This document shows positions 8,656 through 18,790 of a stretch of 30,285 nucleotides of DNA, in pieces; position 1 is the stretch's first letter; every line of letters starts with the position of its first letter. A program made the position numbers and the translations under genes. The notes under the pieces were generated by a model. That model worked only from the letters and a program-made list of their open reading frames with translations. It ran no database searches and was not told where the DNA came from. The stretch spans positions 1 through 30,285 of the forward strand of contig JAMPAO010000019.1 in NCBI GenBank assembly GCA_023667165.1. The letters are read 5' to 3'. The DNA is from Ruminococcus sp. (GTDB lineage: Bacteria; Bacillota; Clostridia; Oscillospirales; Ruminococcaceae).

Positions 8656-9567
8656 TTAAAATTTCTTTTCCGATCTAAGGCTCATATTATCCCTTATTAT
8701 CAAGGCGGTGCCTATAAATCTTCCGCTGCCGTATACCGCGTGGCGTTCGGCGCTTATATCCTCAATATCCAGCCTGTTTGCGTCAAGGCGCACTCCGTTT
8801 GAATACATTCTTTCCTGCTCGGGCGACAGGCGTATTTTTGGAAGATAGTCAAAGACCTTTTCTATCGGTGTGACAAATCCGGAAAAATCCCCTCCCCTGT
8901 CCGCTTCGCGCTGAAGCTGCTCCAGAGTAACGCAGTCGGAAAGCTCAAAGCCGCAGGCTCTTGTACGAAGCAGGGATGTCATTACCCCTCCGCAGCCGAG
9001 GCTCTCGCCTATGTCGTTTATAAGGGTGCGGATATACGTTCCCTTGGAGCAGGCTATTTCTGCGGTTCCTCTGCGGCTCTCCCCGTCGTAGGATTTTATT
9101 TCAAGAGAATATACCGTTATCGGTCTGGGTTTTCTTTCCACCGTCCTGCCCTCTCTTGCAAGCTCGTAAAGCCGTCTGCCGTTTACCGATACCGCCGAAT
9201 ACATGGGAGGTATCTGCATGATATCCCCCTTGAATTTTTCCGAGGCTGCGGCAAGCTCGCTGTATGAAACCTGCTTTTCGCTTACGGAGATCACTCTGCC
9301 GCTGCTGTCCTGGGTATCGGTGGTCATACCCAGTTCGAAACCCGCAATATATGTTTTATCGCGATCGGGCAGCATATCGCATGCTTTGGCAGCCGTTCCC
9401 GCAAACACGGGCAGCACTCCCTCCGCCATCGGGTCGAGAGTACCTCCGTGACCCAGCCTCCTCATTTTAAGTATTCCTCTCATTTTCGCGATAACGTCAA
9501 ATGATGTGAAGCCTTGAGGCTTGTACATACATATTATCCCTTTTATATCTTCTCTTACGACAGCCAT
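8656..9567 (-). CDS. truB: tRNA pseudouridine(55) synthase TruB
   Basis: TruB isomerises U55 to pseudouridine in the T-loop of tRNAs. The 303-residue protein opens with DIKGIICMYKPQGFTSFDV, the usual KP-Q-G entry. It carries the catalytic aspartate in GHGGTLDPMAEGVLPV (Asp45), then YSAVSVNGRRLYELAREG and the KGTYIRTLINDIGESLG motif. A PUA-like C-terminal segment follows (about 245-303). The ATG at 9567 lies inside the last codons of nrnA (13-nt overlap), consistent with translational coupling. Starting there preserves the segment before the first conserved strand, so the internal ATG at MYKPQG was rejected. Confidence 0.96.
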   Translation of the reverse strand: MAVVREDIKGIICMYKPQGFTSFDVIAKMRGILKMRRLGHGGTLDPMAEGVLPVFAGTAAKACDMLPDRDKTYIAGFELGMTTDTQDSSGRVISVSEKQVSYSELAAASEKFKGDIMQIPPMYSAVSVNGRRLYELAREGRTVERKPRPITVYSLEIKSYDGESRRGTAEIACSKGTYIRTLINDIGESLGCGGVMTSLLRTRACGFELSDCVTLEQLQREADRGGDFSGFVTPIEKVFDYLPKIRLSPEQERMYSNGVRLDANRLDIEDISAERHAVYGSGRFIGTALIIRDNMSLRSEKKF

Positions 9568-10541
9568 AGATCAAACCCCAGCTCCGGAGCGACCGCCGAC
9601 AGCACCTTCATCTTGACCTGCGAAAGCTCGCCCTCAACGGTGCAGCCGGCCGCGCGGATATGTCCTCCTCCGCCCAGCTTTGCGCATATGGCGGAAACGT
9701 CCGCTTTGTCGGTGCTGCGCATCGATACCTTGTATCTGCCGCGCTCCTTTTCCTTTATGGTAATGCCTACCTCTACGCCCTCTATCTGCATGGGAATGGA
9801 CGCCATACCCTCGAATTCCTCTCTGCTTATGCCGGATTCTTCTATGATATCAAGGGTCAGAGCGATAACGGCGCATTTATCGTCAAGATATGTTTCCAAA
9901 CCGTTTATGACCATCTGCTCCGCCATTATCCGCTCCCTGCTCTTTATATCGAACAGACGGCGGTTTATCTTGGCAAAGGGAATTCCCATCCCCATAAGCT
10001 CAGCCGCTATGACGTGCGCCCTCGGAGTGGTATTTTCAAAGCGAAAGCACCCCGTATCGGTGGCAAGTCCCGTGTAAAGGCACACTGCGGTATGCTTGTC
10101 AATAGGAAAATTCCCCTGGGTGAAAACCTCGTAAAGCACCTCGCAGGCTGCCGCAGCTCTGCTGTTGAGCAGCGTTTTTGCCGCATAACCCGAATTTGAG
10201 GTGTGGTGATCTATGGCAAGGTCGACATATTCCTCATACGCCGCAAGCTCCTTGCCGAAAAGTCCCGTATCCGCCAGATCCACCGAAACGATCGCGGCGG
10301 GAGTAAATTTCATCGGCGCATAATCCTTGTACAGGTAATCGTAACGCTTGGGGAACGGATCGGAACAGAGGACGTTCGCTTTTTTTCCCATTGATCTGAG
10401 TACGCTGCAAAGTCCGAAGCCGCTTCCCATTGCATCTCCGTCGGGGTTCATATGGGTAAGGATATAGAAATTGTCATGCTTGTTGAGAAAATTCGCAGCT
10501 TCAAGGCAGCTAATGCTCTCAACCTTTTTCTTCTCGATCAT
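9555..10541 (-). CDS. nrnA: DHH/DHHA1 phosphoesterase, NrnA-like oligoribonuclease / pAp phosphatase
   Basis: NrnA proteins degrade nanoRNAs and dephosphorylate 3'-phosphoadenosine 5'-phosphate; some relatives hydrolyse c-di-AMP or pApA. This 328-residue protein has the metal-binding motif HMNPDGDAMGS (30-40), the Asp of VSVDLAD (about 88), the signature IDHHTSN (110-116), and a DHHA1 C-terminal domain with GGGGHIRAAG (about 290). GGGAGG lies 7 nt before the ATG. The position between rbfA and truB is a common Firmicutes arrangement. The family is certain. The exact substrate preference cannot be read from sequence alone. Confidence 0.93.
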   Translation of the reverse strand: MIEKKKVESISCLEAANFLNKHDNFYILTHMNPDGDAMGSGFGLCSVLRSMGKKANVLCSDPFPKRYDYLYKDYAPMKFTPAAIVSVDLADTGLFGKELAAYEEYVDLAIDHHTSNSGYAAKTLLNSRAAAACEVLYEVFTQGNFPIDKHTAVCLYTGLATDTGCFRFENTTPRAHVIAAELMGMGIPFAKINRRLFDIKSRERIMAEQMVINGLETYLDDKCAVIALTLDIIEESGISREEFEGMASIPMQIEGVEVGITIKEKERGRYKVSMRSTDKADVSAICAKLGGGGHIRAAGCTVEGELSQVKMKVLSAVAPELGFDLWLS

Positions 10542-10568
10542 TTTTCCGCCTCCCGCCGTTATGGCTCA

Positions 10569-10940
10569 TCAATCGCTTTCGGGATCCGATCCGTCGCGGG
10601 AAATCTCCTCCAGCAGCTTGGCAATGTCTGCAGAATGCTCGATGGAATTGTCGGCTATGAATTTAAGCTCCGGGCATTTTTTCAAATGAAGCTTATTGGA
10701 AATTTCCTTTCTTATCATCCAGCCCGCGCTCTCAAGACCTTTTACGGCGTTTTGGGACGCCTCCATTCCGTCAAGATGAGAAACATATACTTTGCAGTGG
10801 GAATTATCTCCCGAAAGCTCGGTTCGTACCACCGATACCAGTCCGCCCGTTACTCTCGGATCCTTTATGCCGTCCAGGATCATTGAGGATATCTCCCTTT
10901 TTATGTCCTCGGACAGTCTTGCATTCTTAAAATTCGGCAT
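10569..10940 (-). CDS. rbfA: 30S ribosome-binding factor A
   Basis: RbfA binds the immature 30S subunit and helps 16S rRNA 5'-end maturation. The 123-residue product has the family's start MPNFKNARLSEDIKREISSMI, the strand DPRVTGGLVSVVRTELSGD, and the KH-like helix and strand ending RKEISNKLHLKKCPELKFIADNSIEHS. The C-terminal tail is short and acidic (RDGSDPESD). GAAAGGAAAG lies upstream of the ATG. It sits 34 nt after infB and 27 nt before nrnA, in the usual operon order. Confidence 0.95.
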   Translation of the reverse strand: MPNFKNARLSEDIKREISSMILDGIKDPRVTGGLVSVVRTELSGDNSHCKVYVSHLDGMEASQNAVKGLESAGWMIRKEISNKLHLKKCPELKFIADNSIEHSADIAKLLEEISRDGSDPESD

Positions 10941-10974
10941 ACAGCTTTCCTTTCAGTCAAAAAAATCAAAATCA

Positions 10975-13656
<2,682 letters not shown>

Positions 13657-13703
13657 AGGCGTGTATTTCCTCCTAATACTTTTAAGTAAGGCGCAAAGCA
13701 CGG

Positions 13704-14012
13704 TCACTCCGCAAGCTCGGTCAGCCTTTTCGCAAAGCCCTCGCCGCAAATGCCTATAACACCTGCTTTTTTGCCTGTGCCCAATTCTATTTCCGTCATG
13801 GTGACAGAAGCGTTTATTACGCGTACTCCGCTTTTTTCCGCGAAAAATCTGATCTCCTTTTCGGTTTTGGCGGATATGTCCGAGGAAAGTATGACCGTGC
13901 AGGCCTTGCGCGACAGGATCGACTCCTTGACGCTGTCAAAACCCATAGTCATTTTTCCCGCTTTTCTGCAAATAGTAAGCAGACCAAAAAACTTTTCCTT
14001 ACTGCCGTTCAT
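13704..14012 (-). CDS. ylxQ: YlxQ-type L7Ae/L30e-family RNA-binding protein
   Basis: This 102-residue protein resembles the L7Ae/L30e fold. It has FGLLTICRKAGKMTMGFDSVKESILSRKACTVILSSDISAKTEKEI, in which the early KAGK and the SSDIS strand end are the family's kink-turn contact region. Family knowledge: ylxQ lies between ylxR and infB in most Firmicutes, and kink-turn RNA binding is presumed. The start overlaps the ylxR stop region by 14 nt, so the two are likely coupled; a GGAGAGAG sequence precedes the ATG. infB begins 47 nt later. Confidence 0.9.
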   Translation of the reverse strand: MNGSKEKFFGLLTICRKAGKMTMGFDSVKESILSRKACTVILSSDISAKTEKEIRFFAEKSGVRVINASVTMTEIELGTGKKAGVIGICGEGFAKRLTELAE

Positions 14013-14271
14013 TCAGCTCTCTCTCCAGATTATTATAAACTTCCTCCGATATGCGGCAGGAAAAGCTCCGTTCCAGCCGCCCCCCTTTTTTCGCAGCTCT
14101 GAGGCACTCGGGGTCGGGACAAAGATATGCGCCCCTGCCCGATTTCTTTCCCGTCAGGTCGATGGAAATATCTCCCTCGGGAGATCTCACCACACGGATA
14201 AGCTCCTTTTTCGGCTTCATTTGAGAGCAGCCCACGCACATTCTCATAGGCACTTTTTTGACCGCTGCCAC
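13999..14271 (-). CDS. ylxR: YlxR-family RNA-binding protein (DUF448)
   Basis: This 90-residue protein has the conserved YlxR pattern: MRMCVGCSQMKPKKELIRVVR (two Cys), then DLTGKKSGRGAYLCPDPECLRAAKKGGRLERSF, including the GRGAYLC signature. The protein is basic, and the YlxR structure suggests nucleic-acid binding. Its role is not settled, though links to RNase P or to transcription regulation have been proposed. The start is a GTG at 14271 with GGGGTGA a few bases upstream; an internal ATG eight codons later would remove part of the conserved N-terminus. It lies 54 nt after nusA. Confidence 0.92.
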   Translation of the reverse strand: MAAVKKVPMRMCVGCSQMKPKKELIRVVRSPEGDISIDLTGKKSGRGAYLCPDPECLRAAKKGGRLERSFSCRISEEVYNNLERELNERQ

Positions 14272-14325
14272 ATTATCACCCCGTTTCGTTATTTTTCGGA
14301 TCGTATTATATATAAATGCGAAGCG

Positions 14326-15369
14326 TTACTCCGCAGGATCTTCAGCCTTTATGTCGATCTTATAACCCGTAAGCCTTGCGGCAAGCTTTGCGTTCTGACC
14401 CTTGTTGCCTATCGCCAAGGAAAGCTGACTGTTCGGGACGATGACCGTGCACACCTTATCTTCTCCCTCGGCTATCTCTACTCTCACAACATCGGCGGGC
14501 GCAAGAGCCTTGGCTATGAATACGGCGGGATCCTCGTCGTATACGATGATATCGATCTTCTCGCCTCCCAGCTCCTCGACTATCTTGCCTATTCTCGAAC
14601 GCTTAGCGCCTATGCAGGCTCCCACGCAGTCAACGTCCGGGTCTTTGGAGCAAACGGCTATTTTCGTTCTCGATCCCGCTTCTCTTGCAATGGACTTTAT
14701 CTCCACTATTCCCTCGTAAATCTCCGGGATCTCCTGCTCAAACAGTCTTTTCACAAGATCCTTATGGGTTCTGGATATCTTTACCGACGGCTTTCTTTCG
14801 GGATTGACGATACCCACCACATAGATCTTGATTATATCGCCCTCGGTAAGCGTTTCGCCGGGTATCTGCTCGTTTTTGAAAAGGCATATCTCATTTTTAT
14901 CCGCAAGCAGTATTGCATTGCCCGTAGCCGGCTCGACCTTCTGCACGGTGGCTGTAAGTATCTCATGTACCTTATCCTTATATCTGGCTATGAGCTTTTC
15001 TTTCTCAAATTCCTTTACGTCGTGGCGTATGGACTGCTTTGCGTACTGCGCCGCAACTCTTCCGAATTTGGCGGTATCCAGCTTATAGGGAACGGAATCG
15101 CCGCAAACGCAGGAGGGAACTATCGTGCGCGCCTCGTCGATGTTTATCTCGTTAAGGTCTATAGGCTCGTCGTCCACGACTCTGCGCATCACGCACACGT
15201 CGAACTTGCTCTCCTCCGGAACTATATCCACCAGGAAATCGTCGCAGTCGGGATATTCTTTTCTTACGGCTTTGAGTATTCCCTGCTGTATCTTCTCCAC
15301 CAGAACGTCCACAGGGATAGAGTTTTCATTGGCAAGACATTCCAGTGCTTCAAAAAATTCCTTGTTCAT
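14326..15369 (-). CDS. nusA: Transcription termination/antitermination factor NusA
   Basis: NusA binds RNA polymerase and nascent RNA, stimulates pausing and intrinsic termination, and acts in antitermination. The 347-residue protein has the N-terminal polymerase-binding domain (MNKEFFEALECLANENSIP onward to about 125). An S1 domain (about 136-200) and the tandem KH region with CVGACIGAKRSRIGKIVEELGGEKIDI and LAIGNKGQNAKLAARLTGYKIDI (both GXXG loops intact) follow. It ends soon after KH2 without the acidic repeats of proteobacterial NusA, as usual for Firmicutes. GGAGG and AAGGA sequences lie upstream of the ATG. Its promoter and possible control hairpin lie ahead of rimP. Confidence 0.97.
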   Translation of the reverse strand: MNKEFFEALECLANENSIPVDVLVEKIQQGILKAVRKEYPDCDDFLVDIVPEESKFDVCVMRRVVDDEPIDLNEINIDEARTIVPSCVCGDSVPYKLDTAKFGRVAAQYAKQSIRHDVKEFEKEKLIARYKDKVHEILTATVQKVEPATGNAILLADKNEICLFKNEQIPGETLTEGDIIKIYVVGIVNPERKPSVKISRTHKDLVKRLFEQEIPEIYEGIVEIKSIAREAGSRTKIAVCSKDPDVDCVGACIGAKRSRIGKIVEELGGEKIDIIVYDEDPAVFIAKALAPADVVRVEIAEGEDKVCTVIVPNSQLSLAIGNKGQNAKLAARLTGYKIDIKAEDPAE

Positions 15370-15406
15370 TTTTCCTTTATCCTCCTAAAAAATACGGCAA
15401 TACCGG

Positions 15407-15925
15407 TCATATATCATCATAAAACTCATCGGGAAGCTCCTCGTCGTCGTACAGCCTGACAAAAGCCGTATCCGCAAGGCTTATCTCTTCCGTGCCTTTT
15501 TCGGTTTCCGCGGTAATACTGCCGCTTTCCTTATTATACGCAGTAAGAACGGCGATAAATTCCTTTATGCCGTCTTTGGGACGGATATATCTTATTCTCA
15601 GCGGACAACCGATGTATTCGAGAAAATGCTCTTCCCTTTTCAGCTCCCTCCCCAGTCCGGGAGAGCCTACCTCCAGCATATACTGCTCGGCTATGGGATC
15701 CTTGTCGTCAAGAGCCTTTGAAAGAGGGCGCGTCATCGCCTCGCAGTCATCCATATCCAGAACTCCGTCCTTTTTATCTATAAAGACCCTGAGATACCTC
15801 AGCGCTCCTTCCTTTTCAAAAGTGATATCCCATATGGAAAGTCCCAGCCCGTCCGCAATAGGCTTTGCGATATCATACACCAACGATACGGTATTTCCTC
15901 CCCTGCCGCTTTTCTTCACAGCCAT
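15407..15925 (-). CDS. rimP: Ribosome maturation factor RimP
   Basis: RimP assists 30S maturation. The start is the ATG of MAVKKSGRGG (15925), preceded by GGAGGTG; the frame is open further upstream but has no ribosome site. The 172-residue protein has the family landmarks LGLSIWDITFEKEGALRYLRVFIDKKDG, the EAMTRPLSKALDD helix, and YMLEVGSPGLGRELKREEHF. A C-terminal SH3-like barrel follows, with an acidic tail (YDDEELPDEFYDDI). It is first in its operon; the promoter at 15999-16027 leaves a leader of only about 67 nt, almost half of it a hairpin. Confidence 0.95.
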   Translation of the reverse strand: MAVKKSGRGGNTVSLVYDIAKPIADGLGLSIWDITFEKEGALRYLRVFIDKKDGVLDMDDCEAMTRPLSKALDDKDPIAEQYMLEVGSPGLGRELKREEHFLEYIGCPLRIRYIRPKDGIKEFIAVLTAYNKESGSITAETEKGTEEISLADTAFVRLYDDEELPDEFYDDI

Positions 15926-15945
15926 ATAACACCTCCGTACAAACA

Positions 15946-15973
15946 ACAAAGACCGGATTGCTCCGATCTTTGT
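15946..15973 (-). promoter_or_regulatory. Leader hairpin ahead of rimP-nusA (possible weak terminator)
   Basis: On the minus strand a 12-bp stem (ACAAAGATCGGA against TCCGGTCTTTGT, one G-U pair) closes a GCAA tetraloop. It is followed by an interrupted U run (UUGUUUGU) and then, within 5 nt, the rimP Shine-Dalgarno. It starts about 18 nt after the predicted transcription start. The stem is intact only in the RNA read on this strand, since the plus-strand version has an A-C mismatch. It could be a NusA-dependent attenuator or a 5' stabiliser. Confidence 0.6.
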
Positions 15974-15998
15974 CAAAATCTATTAAGTTACTTTGCAT

Positions 15999-16027
15999 AT
16001 TATATCACGTTTTCAAGAAAATTGCAA
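15999..16027 (-). promoter_or_regulatory. Promoter of the rimP-nusA-infB operon
   Basis: On the minus strand TTGCAA (16027-16022) is followed by 17 nt and then TATAAT (16004-15999). It lies between the end of ppk1 (16117) and rimP, with transcription expected to start near 15992. Confidence 0.8.
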
Positions 16028-16116
16028 GGGATTTGACGATTTTTTAGCTGATTTACCAATATTTGATATAATGCGCACGGATATTACGTGCAATTTCACA
16101 ACATATATCCGCGCTT

Positions 16117-18243
16117 TTACTGCTTTTTGCCGTTGGGTCTGCCCTTCTTTCTTCTGAGGGGTTTTACTCTGGCGGGTTTTCTCAAAGCTGCCGCGTTGGC
16201 GTTCTCCGCCGCCTGAGCGATAAAATATTCCTGTGCGGTAACGGCTTTTTCATTTTTTTTCGGACTTATTCTTACATAAGTGCCGTCCGGCTGCTGTATC
16301 CTTGCTTTCACGTTATCTCTGAGCATAACGCCGAACATATCCAGCACGCGCTCCGCTATTTCGGGAGATCTTACCGGCGCCGCCACTTCCACCCTGCGGA
16401 TCGTGTTTCTTGTCATAAAATCGGCGGAGGAAATGTACACTCTTTGCCGCTCTCCTTTGCCGAATATATAGATACGTGAATGCTCCAAATACCTTCCGAC
16501 AATGCTCCTTACCGTGATATTTTCCGTCATTCCGGGCACTCCCGCGATAAGGCAGCATATCCCGCGGATGACCATTTCTATTTTTACGCCCGCCATGCTC
16601 GCCTCTATCAGCTTGTCGATAAGCACCTTGTCGGTCAGGGCGTTGAGCTTCAGACCGATATATCCCTCTCCGCCGCTTTCCACAACGGTTATCTCCCTGT
16701 CAATGTACTCTATCACCTTGTTCCTCATGGACAGCGGCGCAACCATAAGACAGGTGGTATTCTCCACAAGATTGCCTATTGAAAGAGCGTTGAACACCGT
16801 TCCCGCTTCCGCGCCGATGTCGGGGTCTGCGGTCATAAGGGAAAGATCGGTGTAAAGCTCCGAGGTCTTTTCATTGTAATTGCCCGTGCCTATCTGGGTG
16901 ATATACTGAAGCTCGCTGCCGTTTTTTCTTGTAATGAGCATAAGTTTGGAATGCACCTTCAAATTTTCAGGTCCGTACATTACCTTGCAGCCGGCTCTTT
17001 CAAGCTGCCTTGACCAGCCGATGTTGTTTTCCTCGTCAAACCTTGCCCTAAGCTCCACCAGCACGAAAACCTCCTTGCCGTTTTCCGCCGCGTTGATAAG
17101 AGCCTCTATTATCTTGGAATTTGACGCCACTCTGTAGAGGGTTATCTTGATAGACGCCACGTCCGGATCGTTGCCCGCTTCGTTCAGCAGTTGGATAAAG
17201 GGACGTATGCTCTCATAAGGGTATGAAAGCAGTATATCCCGTCTGAGTATCTGCGGGATCATAGGCGCGCCGTGAGCTATGCTCGATGAACGCTTGGGGC
17301 TCACAGGCTCATAGAACAGCTCGGGGTGAGCCCGTTCCATTCTGTTTCGCAGGGAAAACACAAAGGACATATCCAAAGGAGCGGCGCAGCGGAATATCTG
17401 CTTTGAGGAAAGCTCCAAATTCTTGCACAGAAACTTGACCGCTTCTCCTTCCATATCGCCCGAAAGCTCCAGTCTTACGGGGGAAAGCCGCTTGCGCTTT
17501 TTTAGCAGCTCTTCCATAGTCCGTCTGAGGTCGCCCTCGTTGCCCCGCAGATTTTCCTCCATGTCTATATCGGCATTTCTGGTAATGCGGATAAGCGCTT
17601 TTCCGATAATGCGGTAATTTTCAAAAACGCTTCCGCAGTAATGAAGAATGACATCCTCGGCAAGCAGAAATCTCAATCGGCTTTTATCGGGCAGCAGTAT
17701 TATCCGCGAAAAGCTGCCGTTGGCGGGAATGATCCCCAGCTTGACGGAATTTTTCGATTCAAGATGAGTTACGGCGTATATATCCTTGTTTTTCAGAAAA
17801 GGGAACGGGTGCCGCTTATCGACCACCTGCGGGGATATGAGCGGACGTATCTCGGAATTGAAAAAAGCTCTCAGATACTCCTCCTCGCTGCCCGTCAGCG
17901 CGGAAATATTCACGTGCTCCACTCCCGCAAAGCCCAGCGTCTTTATGGTACTGAAATACGCCTCATCTCTTCGGGACATAAGGCTGTTTACACGGGAATA
18001 AATGGCTTTGAGCTGCTCCTCGGAGGTCATGCCGGTTTTATTGTCCGTTCTTGTATCCCCCACAAGTATCCTGTCATGGAGAGATCCCACGCGTATCATA
18101 AAAAACTCATCAAGATTTGACTGATATATCTGTGAAAAAAGCAGACGCTCGCACAGGGGGACAGCGTCGTCCATTGCCTCGTCCAGAACTCTTTCGTTGA
18201 ATTTGAGCCAGCTAAGCTCTCTGTTATCATAGCAGGTATCCAT
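16117..18243 (-). CDS. ppk1: Polyphosphate kinase 1
   Basis: PPK1 reversibly polymerises the gamma-phosphate of ATP into inorganic polyphosphate. The 708-residue protein has the N-terminal NRELSWLKFNERVLDEA motif, the head domain with DEFFMIRVGSLHD, and the two phospholipase-D-like catalytic domains. These hold the autophosphorylated His in NLKVHSKLMLI (His431) and the second conserved His in LEHSRIYIFG (His588). TQIGTGNYNEKTSELYTD and FDEENNIGWSRQLERAG are also present. The last 25 residues are a Lys/Arg-rich tail (PARVKPLRRKKGRPNGKK), possibly for binding polyphosphate or nucleic acid. AAAGGA and AAGGA sequences precede the ATG. It is monocistronic, with its own promoter at 18504-18532 and an elaborate 254-nt leader. 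No exopolyphosphatase gene is nearby. Confidence 0.97.
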   Translation of the reverse strand: MDTCYDNRELSWLKFNERVLDEAMDDAVPLCERLLFSQIYQSNLDEFFMIRVGSLHDRILVGDTRTDNKTGMTSEEQLKAIYSRVNSLMSRRDEAYFSTIKTLGFAGVEHVNISALTGSEEEYLRAFFNSEIRPLISPQVVDKRHPFPFLKNKDIYAVTHLESKNSVKLGIIPANGSFSRIILLPDKSRLRFLLAEDVILHYCGSVFENYRIIGKALIRITRNADIDMEENLRGNEGDLRRTMEELLKKRKRLSPVRLELSGDMEGEAVKFLCKNLELSSKQIFRCAAPLDMSFVFSLRNRMERAHPELFYEPVSPKRSSSIAHGAPMIPQILRRDILLSYPYESIRPFIQLLNEAGNDPDVASIKITLYRVASNSKIIEALINAAENGKEVFVLVELRARFDEENNIGWSRQLERAGCKVMYGPENLKVHSKLMLITRKNGSELQYITQIGTGNYNEKTSELYTDLSLMTADPDIGAEAGTVFNALSIGNLVENTTCLMVAPLSMRNKVIEYIDREITVVESGGEGYIGLKLNALTDKVLIDKLIEASMAGVKIEMVIRGICCLIAGVPGMTENITVRSIVGRYLEHSRIYIFGKGERQRVYISSADFMTRNTIRRVEVAAPVRSPEIAERVLDMFGVMLRDNVKARIQQPDGTYVRISPKKNEKAVTAQEYFIAQAAENANAAALRKPARVKPLRRKKGRPNGKKQ

Positions 18244-18268
18244 TTGTCCTTCGTCCTTTCGGAAATAT

Positions 18269-18301
18269 TTATGCTTTTGTCTTAAGGAACTCCATTATCA
18301 T
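18269..18301 (-). CDS. Possible leader ORF 2 of ppk1 (10 codons)
   Basis: ATG at 18301 reads MIMEFLKTKA and stops 25 nt before the ppk1 ATG. It is preceded by a near-perfect Shine-Dalgarno, GAGGAGG, at 18312-18306. That sequence is also the 3' arm of the 18-bp long-range stem, so translation here should depend on RNA folding. It may have no peptide function; the ribosome loading site could be the point. Coding is unproven. Confidence 0.3.
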   Translation of the reverse strand: MIMEFLKTKA

Positions 18302-18465
18302 CAGACCTCCTCGGAAACCTCCGAAGCGCTGCCCGACTTGTCTTTTATGCGTCATGCTTCGCCCATCTTCCTTGCAAAATATCGAGCATTCCTGCGGAAA
18401 ATGCAGCTTTGCCCGATGAAAAAAACTGCGTCATTCAGGATCTCTCCGGTTTCCGAGGAAGTCTG
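18302..18465 (-). repeat. 18-bp inverted repeat bounding the ppk1 leader core (possible RNA switch or small palindromic element)
   Basis: CAGACCTCCTCGGAAACC (18302-18319) is the inverted copy of GGTTTCCGAGGAAGTCTG (18448-18465), 17 of 18 positions; in the minus-strand RNA the odd position is a U-G pair, so all 18 pair. The enclosed 128 nt hold a 29-codon ORF. The 3' arm contains the GAGGAGG of the 10-codon ORF. A competing local hairpin (TCGGA/TCCGA around GGTT) would release that Shine-Dalgarno. Terminal inverted repeats of a small mobile element are an alternative reading; no clear target duplication is visible. Confidence 0.6.
18345..18434 (-). CDS. Possible leader ORF 1 of ppk1 (29 codons)
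   Basis: The reading frame MTQFFSSGKAAFSAGMLDILQGRWAKHDA starts 8 nt after a GGAGA sequence and lies wholly within the loop of the 18-bp inverted repeat. It has no similarity that I recognise. It could be a leader peptide whose translation changes folding of the leader, or an accidental frame in a palindromic element. Nothing but position and a modest ribosome site supports it. Confidence 0.25.
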   Translation of the reverse strand: MTQFFSSGKAAFSAGMLDILQGRWAKHDA

Positions 18466-18503
18466 TTATGTAAATGTAAAAAGCCTCAATATATTTTATA
18501 TTT

Positions 18504-18532
18504 ATTTTACAACATCATTCCGTCATTGTCAA
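18504..18532 (-). promoter_or_regulatory. Promoter of ppk1
   Basis: On the minus strand a perfect TTGACA (18532-18527) is followed by 17 nt and TAAAAT (18509-18504). Transcription would begin near 18497, leaving about 254 nt of leader before the ATG at 18243. Confidence 0.75.
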
Positions 18533-18571
18533 GAGCTGCGGAACAAATTTCAGCAGCATTTTAAGAATCAA

Positions 18572-18604
18572 GCGTATTCGGATAAATCCGATATGCGGAT
18601 ACGC
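18572..18604. repeat. Inverted repeat in the ppk1 / sugar-transporter divergent region
   Basis: GCGTATTCGGATA and TATGCGGATACGC pair over 12 of 13 positions (one G-U) around a 7-nt loop. A T6 run begins 7 nt beyond it on the plus strand. That spacing is too long for a classic terminator. It may be an operator, a leader hairpin or part of a palindromic repeat; overlapping shorter dyads (ATCCG/CGGAT) are also present. Confidence 0.4.
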
Positions 18605-18642
18605 AGTCGGTTTTTTCGTCGGACTGTACCGAAATCCCGCAA

Positions 18643-18663
18643 ACATAACGTCGTATGTTATGT
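18643..18663. promoter_or_regulatory. Candidate operator dyad upstream of the sugar transporter
   Basis: ACATAAC and GTTATGT form perfect 7-bp arms separated by 7 nt, about 100 bp upstream of a TATAAT at 18746-18751. That TATAAT has no recognisable -35 at proper spacing, so transcription of the transporter genes may need an activator. No regulator gene lies beside it. Confidence 0.35.
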
Positions 18664-18790
18664 AAAGTATTGCCATAATTTATTATGCGGACGGGACGAA
18701 TAATACCGCAGTCCGAACCTTATACTATCTGAAAAAGAAAACAGGTATAATCCGCACTGCGGAAATGCCGTGAAAGGAATGACCGGATAT

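Noticed and set aside
15391..15405. CGGCAATACCG, resembling the repeat core, between rimP and nusA
   Set aside because: It is only 10-11 bp, lies in a very short intergenic gap, and lacks the extended arms.
13750..15459. A 569-codon open frame on the plus strand
   Set aside because: It lies antisense to ylxR, nusA and rimP, has no ribosome site or family resemblance, and arises from codon bias of the real genes.
18338..18703. A 121-codon plus-strand frame in the ppk1 / transporter gap
   Set aside because: It runs through the inverted repeat, the ppk1 promoter and hairpins, with no ribosome site or recognisable protein features.
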